Source: Paraclostridium dentum (lineage in GTDB: Bacteria > Bacillota > Clostridia > Peptostreptococcales > Peptostreptococcaceae). Taken from it: DNA of 64,000 nucleotides. The number at the start of each line of letters is the position of its first letter. Within the stretch, counting starts at the first letter, position 1. The notes under the pieces were generated by a model. The model worked only from the letters and a program-made list of their open reading frames with translations, ran no database searches and was not told where the DNA came from. Location: NCBI RefSeq assembly GCF_012922555.1, contig NZ_WIPK01000001.1, positions 806,001 to 870,000 on the forward strand, in the 5' to 3' direction. Below are positions 26,771-35,409 of the stretch, piece after piece. The position numbers and the translations under genes are program-made.

Positions 26771-26817
26771 TATTAAACAAAAAGAGCATCATTCATCGAT
26801 GCTCTTTTTGTTTAATA
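26771..26817. terminator. 20-bp perfect terminator downstream of the P-type ATPase pseudogene
   Basis: Arms 26771-26790 and 26798-26817 pair perfectly, with CAAAAAGAGC / GCTCTTTTTG in the stem and a 7-nt loop. Confidence 0.88.
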
Positions 26818-26849
26818 AAGTTTTATAATCTTATAAAATTAAAACTATA

Positions 26850-28431
26850 CTATTGTATATATTTTCTATCATATAATAATGCTGCATTTAATACTACCAA
26901 TACTGATCCTACATTATGAACAAGAGCTCCAGTTACTGGATTAAGTAATCCTATTACTGATAAAATTATTGCAACAATATTAATTACCATAGCTGCAATA
27001 ATATTAAACTTAATTGTTTTTAGTGTAGCATTAGATAATCGTTTAATATATCCTATTTTACTAATGTCATCTCCCATTATAGCAATATCAGCTGCTTCAA
27101 TTGCAATATCACTGCCTATAGTTCCCCTTGCAACTCCAACTGTAGCAGTCTTAAGTGCTGGAGCATCATTAACACCATCTCCAACCATACATATTAATTG
27201 CCCTCTATTTTGAATATTAACTATCTCTGATACTTTATCTTCTGGAAGTAATGATGATTTTATCTCCTTGTATACCAACTTTATTTCCTATGTACTCAGC
27301 AGCCTTTTTATTATCTCTAGTCAATAGTATAGTGTCTGAAATTCCACTTTTTAAAAGTTTATCTATCATACTATTTGCATTTTCTTTTATTATATCCGAA
27401 AGAGCAATAATTCCTATGACAGATCCTTGTGTTGATGTAATGACAATAGCTTTTCCCTGTCCTCTTAATTCTGAAATTAAATTATTAACCTCCTCAGACA
27501 TTAACTTTTCATTTCCACATAATATCCTTTTATCTTGGATTTTGGAACTTACTCCCTTTCCAACAACCATAGAAAAATTTTCTGTATCAAAAAGATCAAT
27601 TTTTTTCTCTTTTGCAAATGAAATTATTGCCTTTCCAATAGGGTGTTCTGATCGAATCTCTGCTGATCCTACAATTTTTAACAACTCATTTTCTGAAACC
27701 TTTATAGGAATAATATCTGAAACAGCTAGATTTCCATGAGTTAATGTTCCTGTTTTGTCAAATGCAACCACATTAATTTGACCCATGCGTTCAAGCGCTT
27801 CACCTGATTTTATCAAAACTCCAAATTTTGTTGCCTGATCAATCGCAGCTACAATAGATGTTGGAGTAGCAAGAGCTAGCGCACACGGACAAAATACTAC
27901 AAGGACTGTAACAGCACGGGTAATATCTTTAGTTACAAAATATGTGATAATAGCTATAACACATGCCGTTGGTACAAACCAAGTTGAGAATTTATCTACA
28001 GTTCTTTGCATTGGAGCTTTGTTATCCTCTGCCTGCTTTACTAATGATATCATCTTATTTAATGATGAATCTGAAAATGATTTGCTAACTTTAATATCTA
28101 TTGAACCAAAACAATTAATTGTTCCTGTATATACATTGTCTCCCTTAATTTTATCAACAGGCAATGATTCTCCAGTCATAACAGACTGATCTATAGATGT
28201 TTGCCCAAATTCAATTATTCCATCAGCTGGTATAGTCTCTCCTGGTAAAACTCTTATAATATCATCAACTTGTAATTCTTCTGGATCTACAATTTCTTCT
28301 TTTATAGTTCCATCTAGTTTATAAGTAATTCTTCTACCTTTAGTAGGAACAAGTTTTAAAAGTTGTGTAATACCTTTTTTAGTACGGTCTGAAGTCGCTA
28401 TTGGTTTTTGGGCAAATGGAAAAAACCTCAA
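26850..28431 (-). pseudogene. Heavy-metal P1B-type ATPase, truncated and frameshifted
   Basis: The upstream piece (27235-28431) begins after the first membrane helices. It keeps the actuator loop (MTGESLPVDK), the ion-site CPC motif (VFCPCALALATP), the phosphorylation site DKTGTLT and SEHPIGKAI. Near 27270 the frame shifts by one base, and the downstream piece (26850-27278) carries GDGVNDAPAL and the last helices. The N-terminal metal-binding domain and first helices are absent. The conserved TGDN near the shift reads TRDN. These three lesions mark a dead exporter. CPC suggests Cu/Ag or Zn/Cd transport. A DUF305 gene lies upstream. Confidence 0.88.
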
Positions 28432-28524
28432 TTATAATTTTTTTAACACATGGGCATGATTTTTATACACAAATTCCAATAAAGCTTACAACTTTCAATA
28501 ATTAATTTTAATAAAATGGATATA

Positions 28525-28612
28525 TGAACTGAATAATAAGAAATAAAAAAGTATATCTATATTAAATCATTAAGATTTATAAGATATACTTTTTTATTTC
28601 TTATTATTCATA
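28525..28612. repeat. Hairpin repeat copy A (28-bp perfect stem)
   Basis: Arms 28531-28558 and 28582-28609 are perfectly complementary. An inner TAAATC/GATTTA pair surrounds ATTAA. A close copy lies at 29467-29548, so the two flank the DUF305 gene. Copy A follows the DUF305 stop and probably also terminates it. Confidence 0.85.
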
Positions 28613-28686
28613 TTATAACGTTAGTAATTATAGTATTTAACTTATTTGTAATTACTTTATATAATACTTTTTATAGTAATTTTTAT

Positions 28687-29328
28687 TTATTTTTCCATAC
28701 TATTTATAATTTCTCTCATTTGTTTTATTTCAGCTTTTTGCGACTCAATGATATTTTGAGCTAAATCAACTACATCTTTATTATCTGTATACTTTAAAAC
28801 AATTTCAGACATAGAAACAGCCATTTCATGGTGTTTTATCATTTCCATAGCAAAAGCTTTATCTACACTTTTTACATTGCTCATATCATTATTTTTATGC
28901 TTATTAAGCAAATTATTGTATTTTTTGAAGTAATCTTGTTCTTTTTTTTCATCTACCTTTGGATTTAATTCAATGCGTTTAATCATATCTTTCATTTGTT
29001 CTATTTCTTTACTTTGATTTGTTATCATACTTTCAGCTATTTTTTTTATTTCTGCATTTTCCCCACCATACTTAAGTAAACTTTCAGACATTTCAATTGC
29101 TGCTTTATGATGTGGAATCATACAATACAAGAAATCTATTGCTGTATCTCCTGTGTGTTTTATATTTTTCATATCTTCCATCATTATACTCATTTCTGAT
29201 TTTTGTTCATTTAAGTACTTTTTAATATTATCATCTTTGTATACAATACTGTTTTTTTTGCTAAATCCTAAACTTGCAAACACACAAACTAAAAGTACTA
29301 TAATATAAAATATTGATTTTTTATTCAT
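28687..29328 (-). CDS. DUF305-domain secreted protein (ferritin-like, metal-associated)
   Basis: A 213-aa protein with an N-terminal signal or membrane segment (residues 5-22). It has two similar helical halves carrying MIPHHKAAIEMSESLLKYG (near 92) and MIKHHEMAVSMSEIVLKYT (near 168), the paired His-His motifs of DUF305. Family members often sit with copper or other metal resistance genes and are rich in Met and His. The broken P-type ATPase downstream fits that context. AGGAG precedes the ATG. Confidence 0.9.
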   Translation of the reverse strand: MNKKSIFYIIVLLVCVFASLGFSKKNSIVYKDDNIKKYLNEQKSEMSIMMEDMKNIKHTGDTAIDFLYCMIPHHKAAIEMSESLLKYGGENAEIKKIAESMITNQSKEIEQMKDMIKRIELNPKVDEKKEQDYFKKYNNLLNKHKNNDMSNVKSVDKAFAMEMIKHHEMAVSMSEIVLKYTDNKDVVDLAQNIIESQKAEIKQMREIINSMEK

Positions 29329-29466
29329 ATTTATTCTCCTATTATTTTAATATTATAAGTTTGTGTTAGTTTTGCCTAAATACTTATAATTAATTATTCC
29401 AATAACTAGCATCTAGTTTATTTTTTAATTGAAACTATAATTAAAAGATTCATTAAGCAACAATAT

Positions 29467-29548
29467 ATATGAACTTAATAATAAATAAAAAGTGTATCTA
29501 TATTAAATCATTAAGATTTATTAGATACACTTTTTTATTTAATTCATG
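29467..29548. repeat. Hairpin repeat copy B
   Basis: It shares with copy A the ATATGAACT lead, the TATCTATATTAAATCATTAA core and the ACTTTTTTATTT right arm. Its stem AAATAAAAAGTGTATCTA pairs with the TAGATACAC arm with one bulged T. It lies upstream of DUF305 where no gene ends. Confidence 0.8.
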
Positions 29549-29720
29549 AAGAGTTAGAAAATGTCTAAGTAAATCACAAGTCTAAACCTGATATGTCAAT
29601 ACTATATAAATACATATCGTTTATACATATTATTATCATATATTATATTTTTATAATTAGTAATTAATTAAATAAAAGTAAAAATATACTAATTGATTGA
29701 ATATATTTATATTTTATTAC

Positions 29721-29933
29721 ATGGAAATTATTTATAATATTTGTATAATTCTAGTTTTAGTTGGAGCTCTAAATTAGTGTATAGTTAGCTTATTTAAATT
29801 TGACGTAGTTGCTGTTTTATTTGCAGGTAGTGGAGAGTTTGGAAATATAAGTAGTTTTAGTAGAATAATATATGGTCTAGTAGGGTTAGCTGCAATTTAT
29901 GTTGGGTTTGAATACTTTTTTAATATGATGTAG
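29721..29933 (+). pseudogene. DUF378 membrane protein with one internal stop
   Basis: The 71-codon frame reads as DUF378: ILVLVGALN, then TAG at 29775-29777, then LFKFDVVAVLFAGSGEFG, ISSFSRIIYGLVGLAAIY and a polar end at TAG 29931-29933. Intact relatives have ALNWG here, so TAG probably came from TGG by one G-to-A change, and the next codon is also altered (Cys for Gly). No ribosome site is visible before the ATG. DUF378 proteins are two-helix membrane proteins of unknown role. Confidence 0.82.
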
Positions 29934-29972
29934 TCTAGTTACATATTTATAAAATAATCTTTAAACATAAAA

Positions 29973-30000
29973 ATAGGAGAGCCGTTAATAGCTCTTCTAT
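29973..30000 (+). terminator. Hairpin after the DUF378 pseudogene
   Basis: ATAGGAGAGC pairs with GCTCTTCTAT (one G.U) around CGTTAATA. The T-run is poor. Confidence 0.5.
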
Positions 30001-30022
30001 TATCTTCCGCTGAAATATATGT

Positions 30023-30059
30023 AAGTATAAATTATTAAAACGGTTAATAATTTATACTT
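30023..30059 (-). repeat. 15-bp perfect hairpin at the 3' end of the cotJ operon
   Basis: AAGTATAAATTATTA pairs with TAATAATTTATACTT around a 7-nt loop, 40 bases beyond the cotJC stop. No U-tract follows on the minus strand, so it may protect the mRNA end or serve as a weak terminator. Confidence 0.55.
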
Positions 30060-30099
30060 GTTCTATAAATAGAACTAAAAACAAAATTCTAAGTTTAAT

Positions 30100-30672
30100 T
30101 TAGAAGCATTTTTTAGATTCTGTAAACTCATAAACATCCATTAAAGCTTCTCCGAATCTTTGATAATGGACAATTTCCCTCTCTCCTAAAAATCTTAATA
30201 TATCTTTTAAATCAGGGTCATCAGTTAAGTTTATTAATTGATAATAAGTTGCAAGCGCTTTTTGCTCAGCTGCCATATCTTCATGTAAATTAGTCACTGA
30301 ATCTCCGAACACATTGATATAACTTGTTGTAAAGTTTACTCCATTAGCATCTACAGGTTGAAGGCCTTGTCCAAAAGTTGCATAATTAGGACCCAATCCA
30401 GCAGCTTTAAGCTCCTTAGGGCTAGCATCTTTCATCAATTGATATAGTATTGAAGAAATTATTTCAACGTGTGCTAGTTCTTCTGTTCCTATATCTGTTA
30501 AAAGTGCACGAGACTTTCCAGTAGGCATAGTATATCTTTGTTGGAGATATCTAAGTGCAGCAGCTAGTTCTCCATTTGGCCCGCCTAATTGAGTCATTAT
30601 GAATTTAGCCATTCTTGGGTCTGAATTTTTTAAGTTAACCGGATATTCTAATGTTTTTTGATAAATCCACAT
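30100..30672 (-). CDS. cotJC: CotJC spore coat protein, manganese-catalase family
   Basis: A 190-aa ferritin-like protein of the Mn-catalase family. Metal-ligand regions are visible in QLGGPNGELAAALRYL, DIGTEELAHVEIIS, MAAEQKALATYYQL and LGEREIVHYQRFGEAL. In Bacillus and Clostridioides, CotJC-type proteins lie in the spore coat and may remove peroxide. It is the third gene of cotJA-cotJB-cotJC, preceded by GAGGAGG. Expression in the mother cell late in sporulation is expected from family knowledge. Confidence 0.95.
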   Translation of the reverse strand: MWIYQKTLEYPVNLKNSDPRMAKFIMTQLGGPNGELAAALRYLQQRYTMPTGKSRALLTDIGTEELAHVEIISSILYQLMKDASPKELKAAGLGPNYATFGQGLQPVDANGVNFTTSYINVFGDSVTNLHEDMAAEQKALATYYQLINLTDDPDLKDILRFLGEREIVHYQRFGEALMDVYEFTESKKCF

Positions 30673-30714
30673 CTAAATTTATTCCTCCTCGTTAAAAATA
30701 TAAAATTATTTATT

Positions 30715-30978
30715 TTATTCATAAAACTCGTTATCCCATGGCCAAGGCTCATCTACCCATTTCCAATAACATGGGCTAGATTCATAGCCAAAGTTTGTTA
30801 ACACTCCATATTTAGATTCATAAGCCTCTCTAGCTTGTTCAAATTTTTCGCTATACTTGTTATATAATTCTAGAGCATCTTCGTCATAAGGATTGTTATC
30901 TAAATATAAATTCAATTCTATACATGCAAAGTTATATTCTAATATTGCATCTAAAAGTTCTCTTCTAGTTAATCTCAT
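30715..30978 (-). CDS. cotJB: CotJB spore coat protein
   Basis: An 87-aa acidic protein with the CotJB pattern: LTRRELLDAILEYNFACIEL at the N-terminus, LYLDNNPYDEDALELYNKY in the middle, and an aromatic end (YWKWVDEPWPWDNEFYE). ATG at 30978 is preferred over GTG at 30981. The gene starts 9 bases after the cotJA stop, and GGTGAT serves as the ribosome site. It is needed with CotJA and CotJC for coat assembly in relatives. Confidence 0.93.
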   Translation of the reverse strand: MRLTRRELLDAILEYNFACIELNLYLDNNPYDEDALELYNKYSEKFEQAREAYESKYGVLTNFGYESSPCYWKWVDEPWPWDNEFYE

Positions 30979-30987
30979 CACTATCTA

Positions 30988-31197
30988 TCACCACTTTTTT
31001 GATTTAACTCTGTTTTCAGGATTTTTGTATAACCAAGAATTATAATTGTTTGACTCTATTAAATATAACTCAGGGAATAAAGTACCTCTTTTTAAAGCTT
31101 TACTTACATCATATGCTCTAGTAAATACTTGAAAATTTACATATGGCCTAGCTAATTCGCAGCCACAATTTTGTTTGACACCTCTTGAACTTTCCAT
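30988..31197 (-). CDS. cotJA: CotJA spore coat protein
   Basis: A 69-aa protein that leads the cotJ operon. ARPYVNFQVFTRAYDVSKAL and KRGTLFPELYLIE match CotJA proteins, which associate with the coat. ATG at 31197 lies 7 bases after AAGGAG. An upstream in-frame start overlaps that site. A distant inverted repeat lies in the leader (31228-31310). Confidence 0.9.
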   Translation of the reverse strand: MESSRGVKQNCGCELARPYVNFQVFTRAYDVSKALKRGTLFPELYLIESNNYNSWLYKNPENRVKSKKW

Positions 31198-31227
31198 GAG
31201 CACTCTCCTTGAATATTTCTATAGATT

Positions 31228-31310
31228 AAACAGAGTTTATAATGACTATAAATTTTAGTTAGTTTAAAGTTTTGTATTCAAATCTTACCCATTTTTGAAA
31301 AACTCTGTTC
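31228..31310. repeat. Spaced inverted repeat upstream of cotJA
   Basis: AAACAGAGTTT (31228-31238) is mirrored by AAACTCTGTTC (31300-31310), 10 of 11 positions, about 60 bases apart. It could fold in the leader RNA or bind a regulator. The rest of the gap to 31472 shows nothing clear. Confidence 0.4.
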
Positions 31311-31472
31311 TTTATATATTATTAAAATCCGTCTCAATTTGTGACAAAATTCGACATTAGAAATACAATTCAATTCACAAAAACTAAATCTATCTTACTA
31401 TAACTCTTAGAAATAATTTTTATTTTAAAAGTCAAGGGTTAAACATTGATATTTAATTTAATGCAAAAAAGC

Positions 31473-31530
31473 ATTAAAGTTAATGCTCTTAAAATCCATT
31501 TACTTAGGATTCAAAAACATTAACTTTAAT
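31473..31530 (-). terminator. Terminator-like hairpin after the second Mn-catalase gene
   Basis: ATTAAAGTTAATG (31473-31485) pairs with CATTAACTTTAAT (31518-31530), with an inner AATCC/GGATT stem. It lies 30 bases beyond the gene's stop. Confidence 0.65.
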
Positions 31531-31559
31531 AAAAATAATTATATCATCTTTTAATTAAC

Positions 31560-32276
31560 TTATTTTTTATTGTCTTTGTCTTTTCCAACAGGAACACTAT
31601 CATTTTTTATAGGTGTATCAAATGATGGTGGAGTAATATTTATTTTAGTATCATGATTAGGTCCAGGAGTTGATAAGTCAAAGTATAGTTTAGAATCTTC
31701 TGTAACTCCAAAATCTCTATTTGAACCCGTGTCCTTAACCTTATTTAAAGCATCTCTAAATAAAGCATTATGTGCTTCTTCTCTATTAAGTAAGAAGTCT
31801 ATAGTTTCTCTAACATATTTATCTTCAATTTGTCTATATAGATACTCATAAACAACTTTAGCTCTTTGTTCTGAAGCTATATTAGATAATAAATCTGCAA
31901 CTAAATCACCTGTTACAGTTACATAATCTGCAGTCCATGGAGCTCCTGATGAATTTATAAGTACAGGTGATAATCCAGTTAATACATGAGTTTCTATTTC
32001 TCCTGATTCAACAGCATTAAAGTTTACATCATGACCGTTAAGTAAGTTTATAGTTTGAGCTACCATTTCCATATGACTAAGCTCTTCTGCTGCTATATCC
32101 ATAAATAAATCTTTAATAACAGGATCTTTGATTCTAAAACTTTGAGCCATATATTGCATTGCTGCTTTAAGTTCCCCATTACCACCGCCTAGTTGTTCTT
32201 GCATTAACACTGCATATTGTGGATTAGGCTTTTCCACTTTTACTTCCCTTAGTAATTTCTTATAATGTTTAAACAT
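31560..32276 (-). CDS. Manganese-catalase-like spore coat protein (second paralogue)
   Basis: A 238-aa Mn-catalase family protein. Ligand-bearing helices are visible in MQEQLGGGNGELKAAMQYM, DIAAEELSHMEMVAQTINLL, IASEQRAKVVYEYLYRQI and LLNREEAHNALFRDAL. A C-terminal extension (about 195-238) is polar and proline-rich. Clostridioides encodes several such coat proteins (CotCB, CotD and CotG). Location beside cotJABC supports a coat role. GGAGG precedes the ATG. It is distinct from CotJC by its longer loop and tail. Confidence 0.9.
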   Translation of the reverse strand: MFKHYKKLLREVKVEKPNPQYAVLMQEQLGGGNGELKAAMQYMAQSFRIKDPVIKDLFMDIAAEELSHMEMVAQTINLLNGHDVNFNAVESGEIETHVLTGLSPVLINSSGAPWTADYVTVTGDLVADLLSNIASEQRAKVVYEYLYRQIEDKYVRETIDFLLNREEAHNALFRDALNKVKDTGSNRDFGVTEDSKLYFDLSTPGPNHDTKINITPPSFDTPIKNDSVPVGKDKDNKK

Positions 32277-32486
32277 TAGATATGTACCTCCATTTAAGTT
32301 TCTCTAAAAATATATTTTCCTTTCGATTGAAATTTATTCATGTATAAAACATCAAAATTTAAAATATACTATATGTAAATCTAAAATAAGTTTAAAGTTT
32401 TATAATCAATAAAAGTGTATATTAATATTTTTATGATTTTTAAAAAACTCAGAATATTTTCTGTAATAAAAATAAAATAAGTTTTT

Positions 32487-32527
32487 AATATAAAAAAGAC
32501 TATCTAAAAGATAGTCTTTTTTATATT
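32487..32527 (-). terminator. Terminator of the 61-aa gene
   Basis: An 18-bp perfect stem (AATATAAAAAAGACTATC with its complement), loop TAAAA. It overlaps the gene's stop codon. Confidence 0.85.
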
Positions 32528-32711
32528 ATTGAAATCTTTCAATTTGTTTTTGTAGCTTTTGAGCCTGTAATCCTTCTTCTTCAGCAAATTCTTTAAAACA
32601 TTTACTTAACTCTTTATCATCTACACTGTCAGCGTATTGCATAAAATCCCTTACTTTTTCTTGAGTATCTAGTAATGCTTTTTTTAAACAATCTTGTGTG
32701 TTCATTTCCAT
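32526..32711 (-). CDS. Small helical protein, 61 aa, near coat genes
   Basis: Not assigned to a family with confidence. It is all-helical by composition: LKKALLDTQEKVRDFMQYA and KCFKEFAEEEGLQAQKLQKQI form two amphipathic helices, like half of a ferritin/rubrerythrin-type bundle. It has two Cys, no signal peptide and no membrane helix. A GGAGG lies 8 bases before the ATG and a strong terminator follows. Its position next to two Mn-catalase-like coat genes suggests, but does not show, a spore or oxidative role. Confidence 0.75.
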   Translation of the reverse strand: MEMNTQDCLKKALLDTQEKVRDFMQYADSVDDKELSKCFKEFAEEEGLQAQKLQKQIERFQ

Positions 32712-32773
32712 AATTGTTACCTCCTAAAGTATTTTTTAATATTATTTATCTATTAAATCTTTATTATTCATAG

Positions 32774-33000
32774 TTATAAATCATCTAATAAAAGTGCATT
32801 TGCCCTTTTGTATCTACCAATAATCCTTTCATATTCTTCAATATCAATTACATTTTGTTTAATCTTAGTTATAGCTTCTCGATAATACATATGTAAAACT
32901 CCAACACAATTATCCATAAGTTTATTTGCAATCGATGATGATAAATGAGTTTTACCTGAGCCTACTTCTCCTAAAAACATTATTAAATTATTTCTAGTAT
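32774..33000 (-). pseudogene. DnaC/IstB-type ATPase fragment
   Basis: About 73 codons survive of a helicase-loader ATPase: NNLIMFLGEVGSGKTHLSSS (Walker A region), then HMYYREAITKIKQNVIDIEE and KRANALLLDDL (Walker B), where the frame stops. The N-terminal domain and everything after Walker B are missing, and no ribosome site is present. It is probably a relic of a phage or transposon replication module. No other phage gene is nearby. Confidence 0.78.
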
Positions 33001-33179
33001 TTTAGTGAATAGTATTTTTAATAATACCCACAAAAACATTTGTTTTACCGGATATTTAGTTAATCTTAAATTTATAATCAAATTAAAATTAACAATTATT
33101 ATATTATGCAAGTTAAGAATAATTTTGCTAAGATACATACTAAATTTATAAGAAGGATAAAAAATAGAGGAGGTATGAG

Positions 33180-33821
33180 ATGAGTATTTCATTTTTAACT
33201 AGTGGATTTCCTAATGGATTTACAGATGAGTTTATTAAGTGTATAAAGTATTTTTATAATAATAATGGATCATTTACATTTATTGCATCAGATTTTGAAC
33301 AGCACTTAAAAACTGATAAATATATAGAGATATTTCTAAAAATGTTTGAAAGCAAAGGAATAGTATTTAATAAGTCCTATATAATAGACAGTAGGACTAC
33401 ATCTCAAAAGGCTATTCAATACATAGATAAATCAGATATTGTGTGGATTTCAGGAGGAGATACGTTAAAACAGATTAGAAATCTTAAAGAATACAACTTG
33501 ATTCCATCTTTACAGAATAGAAATGGAATTACTATTGGAATGAGTGCAGGCTCTATAAACATGGCTAAAAAAGTAGTTCTAGCAAAGGATGTAAATGATA
33601 ATATACCAGAATTATCTATTTATAGTGGAATAGGACTTGTAGATATTAATGTTGAGCCTCATTTAGATTCTGCAAGTGAAGAACATATGAAAGAAATTTA
33701 CGAAGCATCTCACCATACTGTAATTTATGGAATTTGTGATAATTCATTTATAAAAATAGTTAATGAATCCATAGAGATCTATGGAACTTACTTTAAGTAT
33801 GAACATATTCCTTACAAATAA
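33180..33821 (+). CDS. Peptidase S51 family protein (dipeptidase E-like)
   Basis: A 213-aa protein of the S51 family (aspartyl dipeptidase, cyanophycinase relatives). The nucleophile Ser lies in ITIGMSAGSINMAK (near residue 124), preceded by DIVWISGGDTLKQI and followed by the conserved NVEPHLDS (His) and VIYGICDNSFI. GAGGAGG lies 6 bases before the ATG. Cytoplasmic peptide turnover is likely; the exact peptide is unknown. Confidence 0.87.
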   Translation: MSISFLTSGFPNGFTDEFIKCIKYFYNNNGSFTFIASDFEQHLKTDKYIEIFLKMFESKGIVFNKSYIIDSRTTSQKAIQYIDKSDIVWISGGDTLKQIRNLKEYNLIPSLQNRNGITIGMSAGSINMAKKVVLAKDVNDNIPELSIYSGIGLVDINVEPHLDSASEEHMKEIYEASHHTVIYGICDNSFIKIVNESIEIYGTYFKYEHIPYK

Positions 33822-33868
33822 AATTTTATCATAAATTATAATTAGCCAAGAACTAAAAACTATTACTC

Positions 33869-33908
33869 TTTTAGGTTCAATAAAATATAAGTTTTATTGA
33901 ACCTAAAA
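33869..33908. terminator. Bidirectional terminator
   Basis: TTTTAGGTTCAATAAAA (33869-33885) and its exact complement (33892-33908) form a 17-bp stem between converging genes. Confidence 0.75.
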
Positions 33909-33916
33909 AGAACTTT

Positions 33917-34648
33917 CTATTTTGCACTAATAATATTCTCTATAATTTTTTTAGAATTAACTATATCTGAATCATCATTAGCTATTTCTAATATTATTTT
34001 ACCTTCATACAGATTTAATATATTTTTAAATATGTATTCAAAATCTATTTCCCCATAGCCAATTGGTAGATGTTCATGTAAAATATCAAAATGTTTATCT
34101 GCTATATGAAGTATTTTAGGGTTTTTACAACTTACCATCTCCCTTATATGCTGCATATTATCGATATGAGCTATATCTAATATAAATTCTAGTTCTTCAT
34201 TTTCCTTAAATATCTTTTCTATCTCATGTGTATCTGTAAATATTGGATCTAACTTACTATTATTTTCTAAAAATACAGTTATACCATAAGGTCTATATAT
34301 ATCTAGTGTAAATTTAATCATCTTATCTAATTTTTCTAAAGTATTCTCATCTATAGATTCACTTTGACATATAGGATGAATTATAATCTCTTTATGATCT
34401 AATTCATTCAATATATCTAATAGTTTTGGTATATGCTCTTCAAACTCGTTTAAGTCTAAGACGGCATGTACTATGGTTGGAAATTTATAATATTTTATTG
34501 TATTTATAAAATCACCATCATCCTTGTGTAGAGAAAGTCCCCTATTATCATACCATAATTGCATCAAGTCAAAATTGTTCCTCTTCGCAAATTCAACTTC
34601 ATCCTCATATCTGTTGAAAAATCTAGCTAAACATCCTATTTCAATCAA
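33917..34648 (-). CDS. Sugar phosphate isomerase/epimerase-like TIM-barrel protein
   Basis: A 243-aa AP-endonuclease-2-type TIM barrel. Metal-ligand positions are suggested by IIHPICQSES, VFLENNSKLD, LEFILDIAHIDNM and ILHIADKHFD. It starts at TTG (34648) after GGGGGATTAG. The reaction is not known; relatives isomerise or epimerise keto-sugars or inosose. A second, distinct member lies at 40647-41402. Confidence 0.82.
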   Translation of the reverse strand: MIEIGCLARFFNRYEDEVEFAKRNNFDLMQLWYDNRGLSLHKDDGDFINTIKYYKFPTIVHAVLDLNEFEEHIPKLLDILNELDHKEIIIHPICQSESIDENTLEKLDKMIKFTLDIYRPYGITVFLENNSKLDPIFTDTHEIEKIFKENEELEFILDIAHIDNMQHIREMVSCKNPKILHIADKHFDILHEHLPIGYGEIDFEYIFKNILNLYEGKIILEIANDDSDIVNSKKIIENIISAK

Positions 34649-34795
34649 ACCTAATCCCCCTTTTTATAAATACTTAATATCATCTTAATTAATTTATGAA
34701 ATCCCTTTTGTTATATTCATATTTAATAAAACGTAAACTCACCCATCTAATATTAATACCAAGTAATGTAAAAATCTTTTATTGTGTAACATGTA

Positions 34796-35311
34796 TTATA
34801 TAAGTTTTTTCACAAAAATTAATTTATCATTATCTCTACTATTTAATTGAAATCCTAATTTTTCTGCTAACTTTATAGAAGCTATATTTTCAATATCAAT
34901 AGATGCCTCTAGTATTTCTATTGATGAATTTGATTTTAAATAATCAATTATTGAGTTTAAAACATTGCTCATTATCCCTCTTCCCCAATAACTCTTTTTC
35001 AAATTATAACCTATCTGAACTTTATTCTTATCAAACTCAAAATGGTGAAGTGCTATAGTTCCTATAAAATCATTTGTCTATTTATCTATAACAGTCCATC
35101 TTATAAACTACTTATTTGAAATAGCTTTATTTATAAGTTTAATATTATTTTTAGCATCATCTAAGGATTTTAATAAATTATCCATATCATATCTCATAAC
35201 CTCTCTATCCCCATAAATGCTTTATATATCTTCATAGTCATTTTCACTTATATTCCTAATTATATAATTCTCTATATCGAGCTTTTCAAAATTTACAAAT
35301 AATTTATTCAT
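34796..35311 (-). pseudogene. GNAT acetyltransferase with three in-frame stops
   Basis: The 171-codon frame is collinear with a RimL-like acetyltransferase: NFEKLDIENYIIRNISENDY at the start, TNDFIGTIALHHFEF in the core, KKSYWGRGIMSNVLNSII as the acetyl-CoA site, and ASIKLAEKLGFQLNS near the end. Codon 30 is TAA (35222-35224), and codons 68 and 78 are TAG (35108-35110 and 35078-35080). No length change was seen, so decay is by substitution. An ATG start for the last 68 codons has no ribosome site. Confidence 0.88.
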
Positions 35312-35409
35312 TTTTATTTATCCCATAACTTTTTTATTTAAATTAAACCTGTTATGACATATTATTTTTTTAATAAATATATATATATTATAATTTAATT
35401 AATAGCTTT

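Larger units (their letters stand above)
29329..30099. other. 771-base stretch without an intact gene
   Basis: It contains hairpin copy B, the DUF378 pseudogene and two further hairpins (29973-30000 and 30023-30059). The rest is AT-rich and non-coding by eye. Confidence 0.6.

Noticed and set aside
32774-33000. Prophage or transposon
   Set aside because: Only a 73-codon piece of a DnaC/IstB ATPase is present; no integrase, transposase, structural gene or attachment repeat was seen nearby.
32983-33192. 69-codon frame on the minus strand
   Set aside because: No ribosome site, AT-driven composition, and it runs across the leader of the S51 gene.
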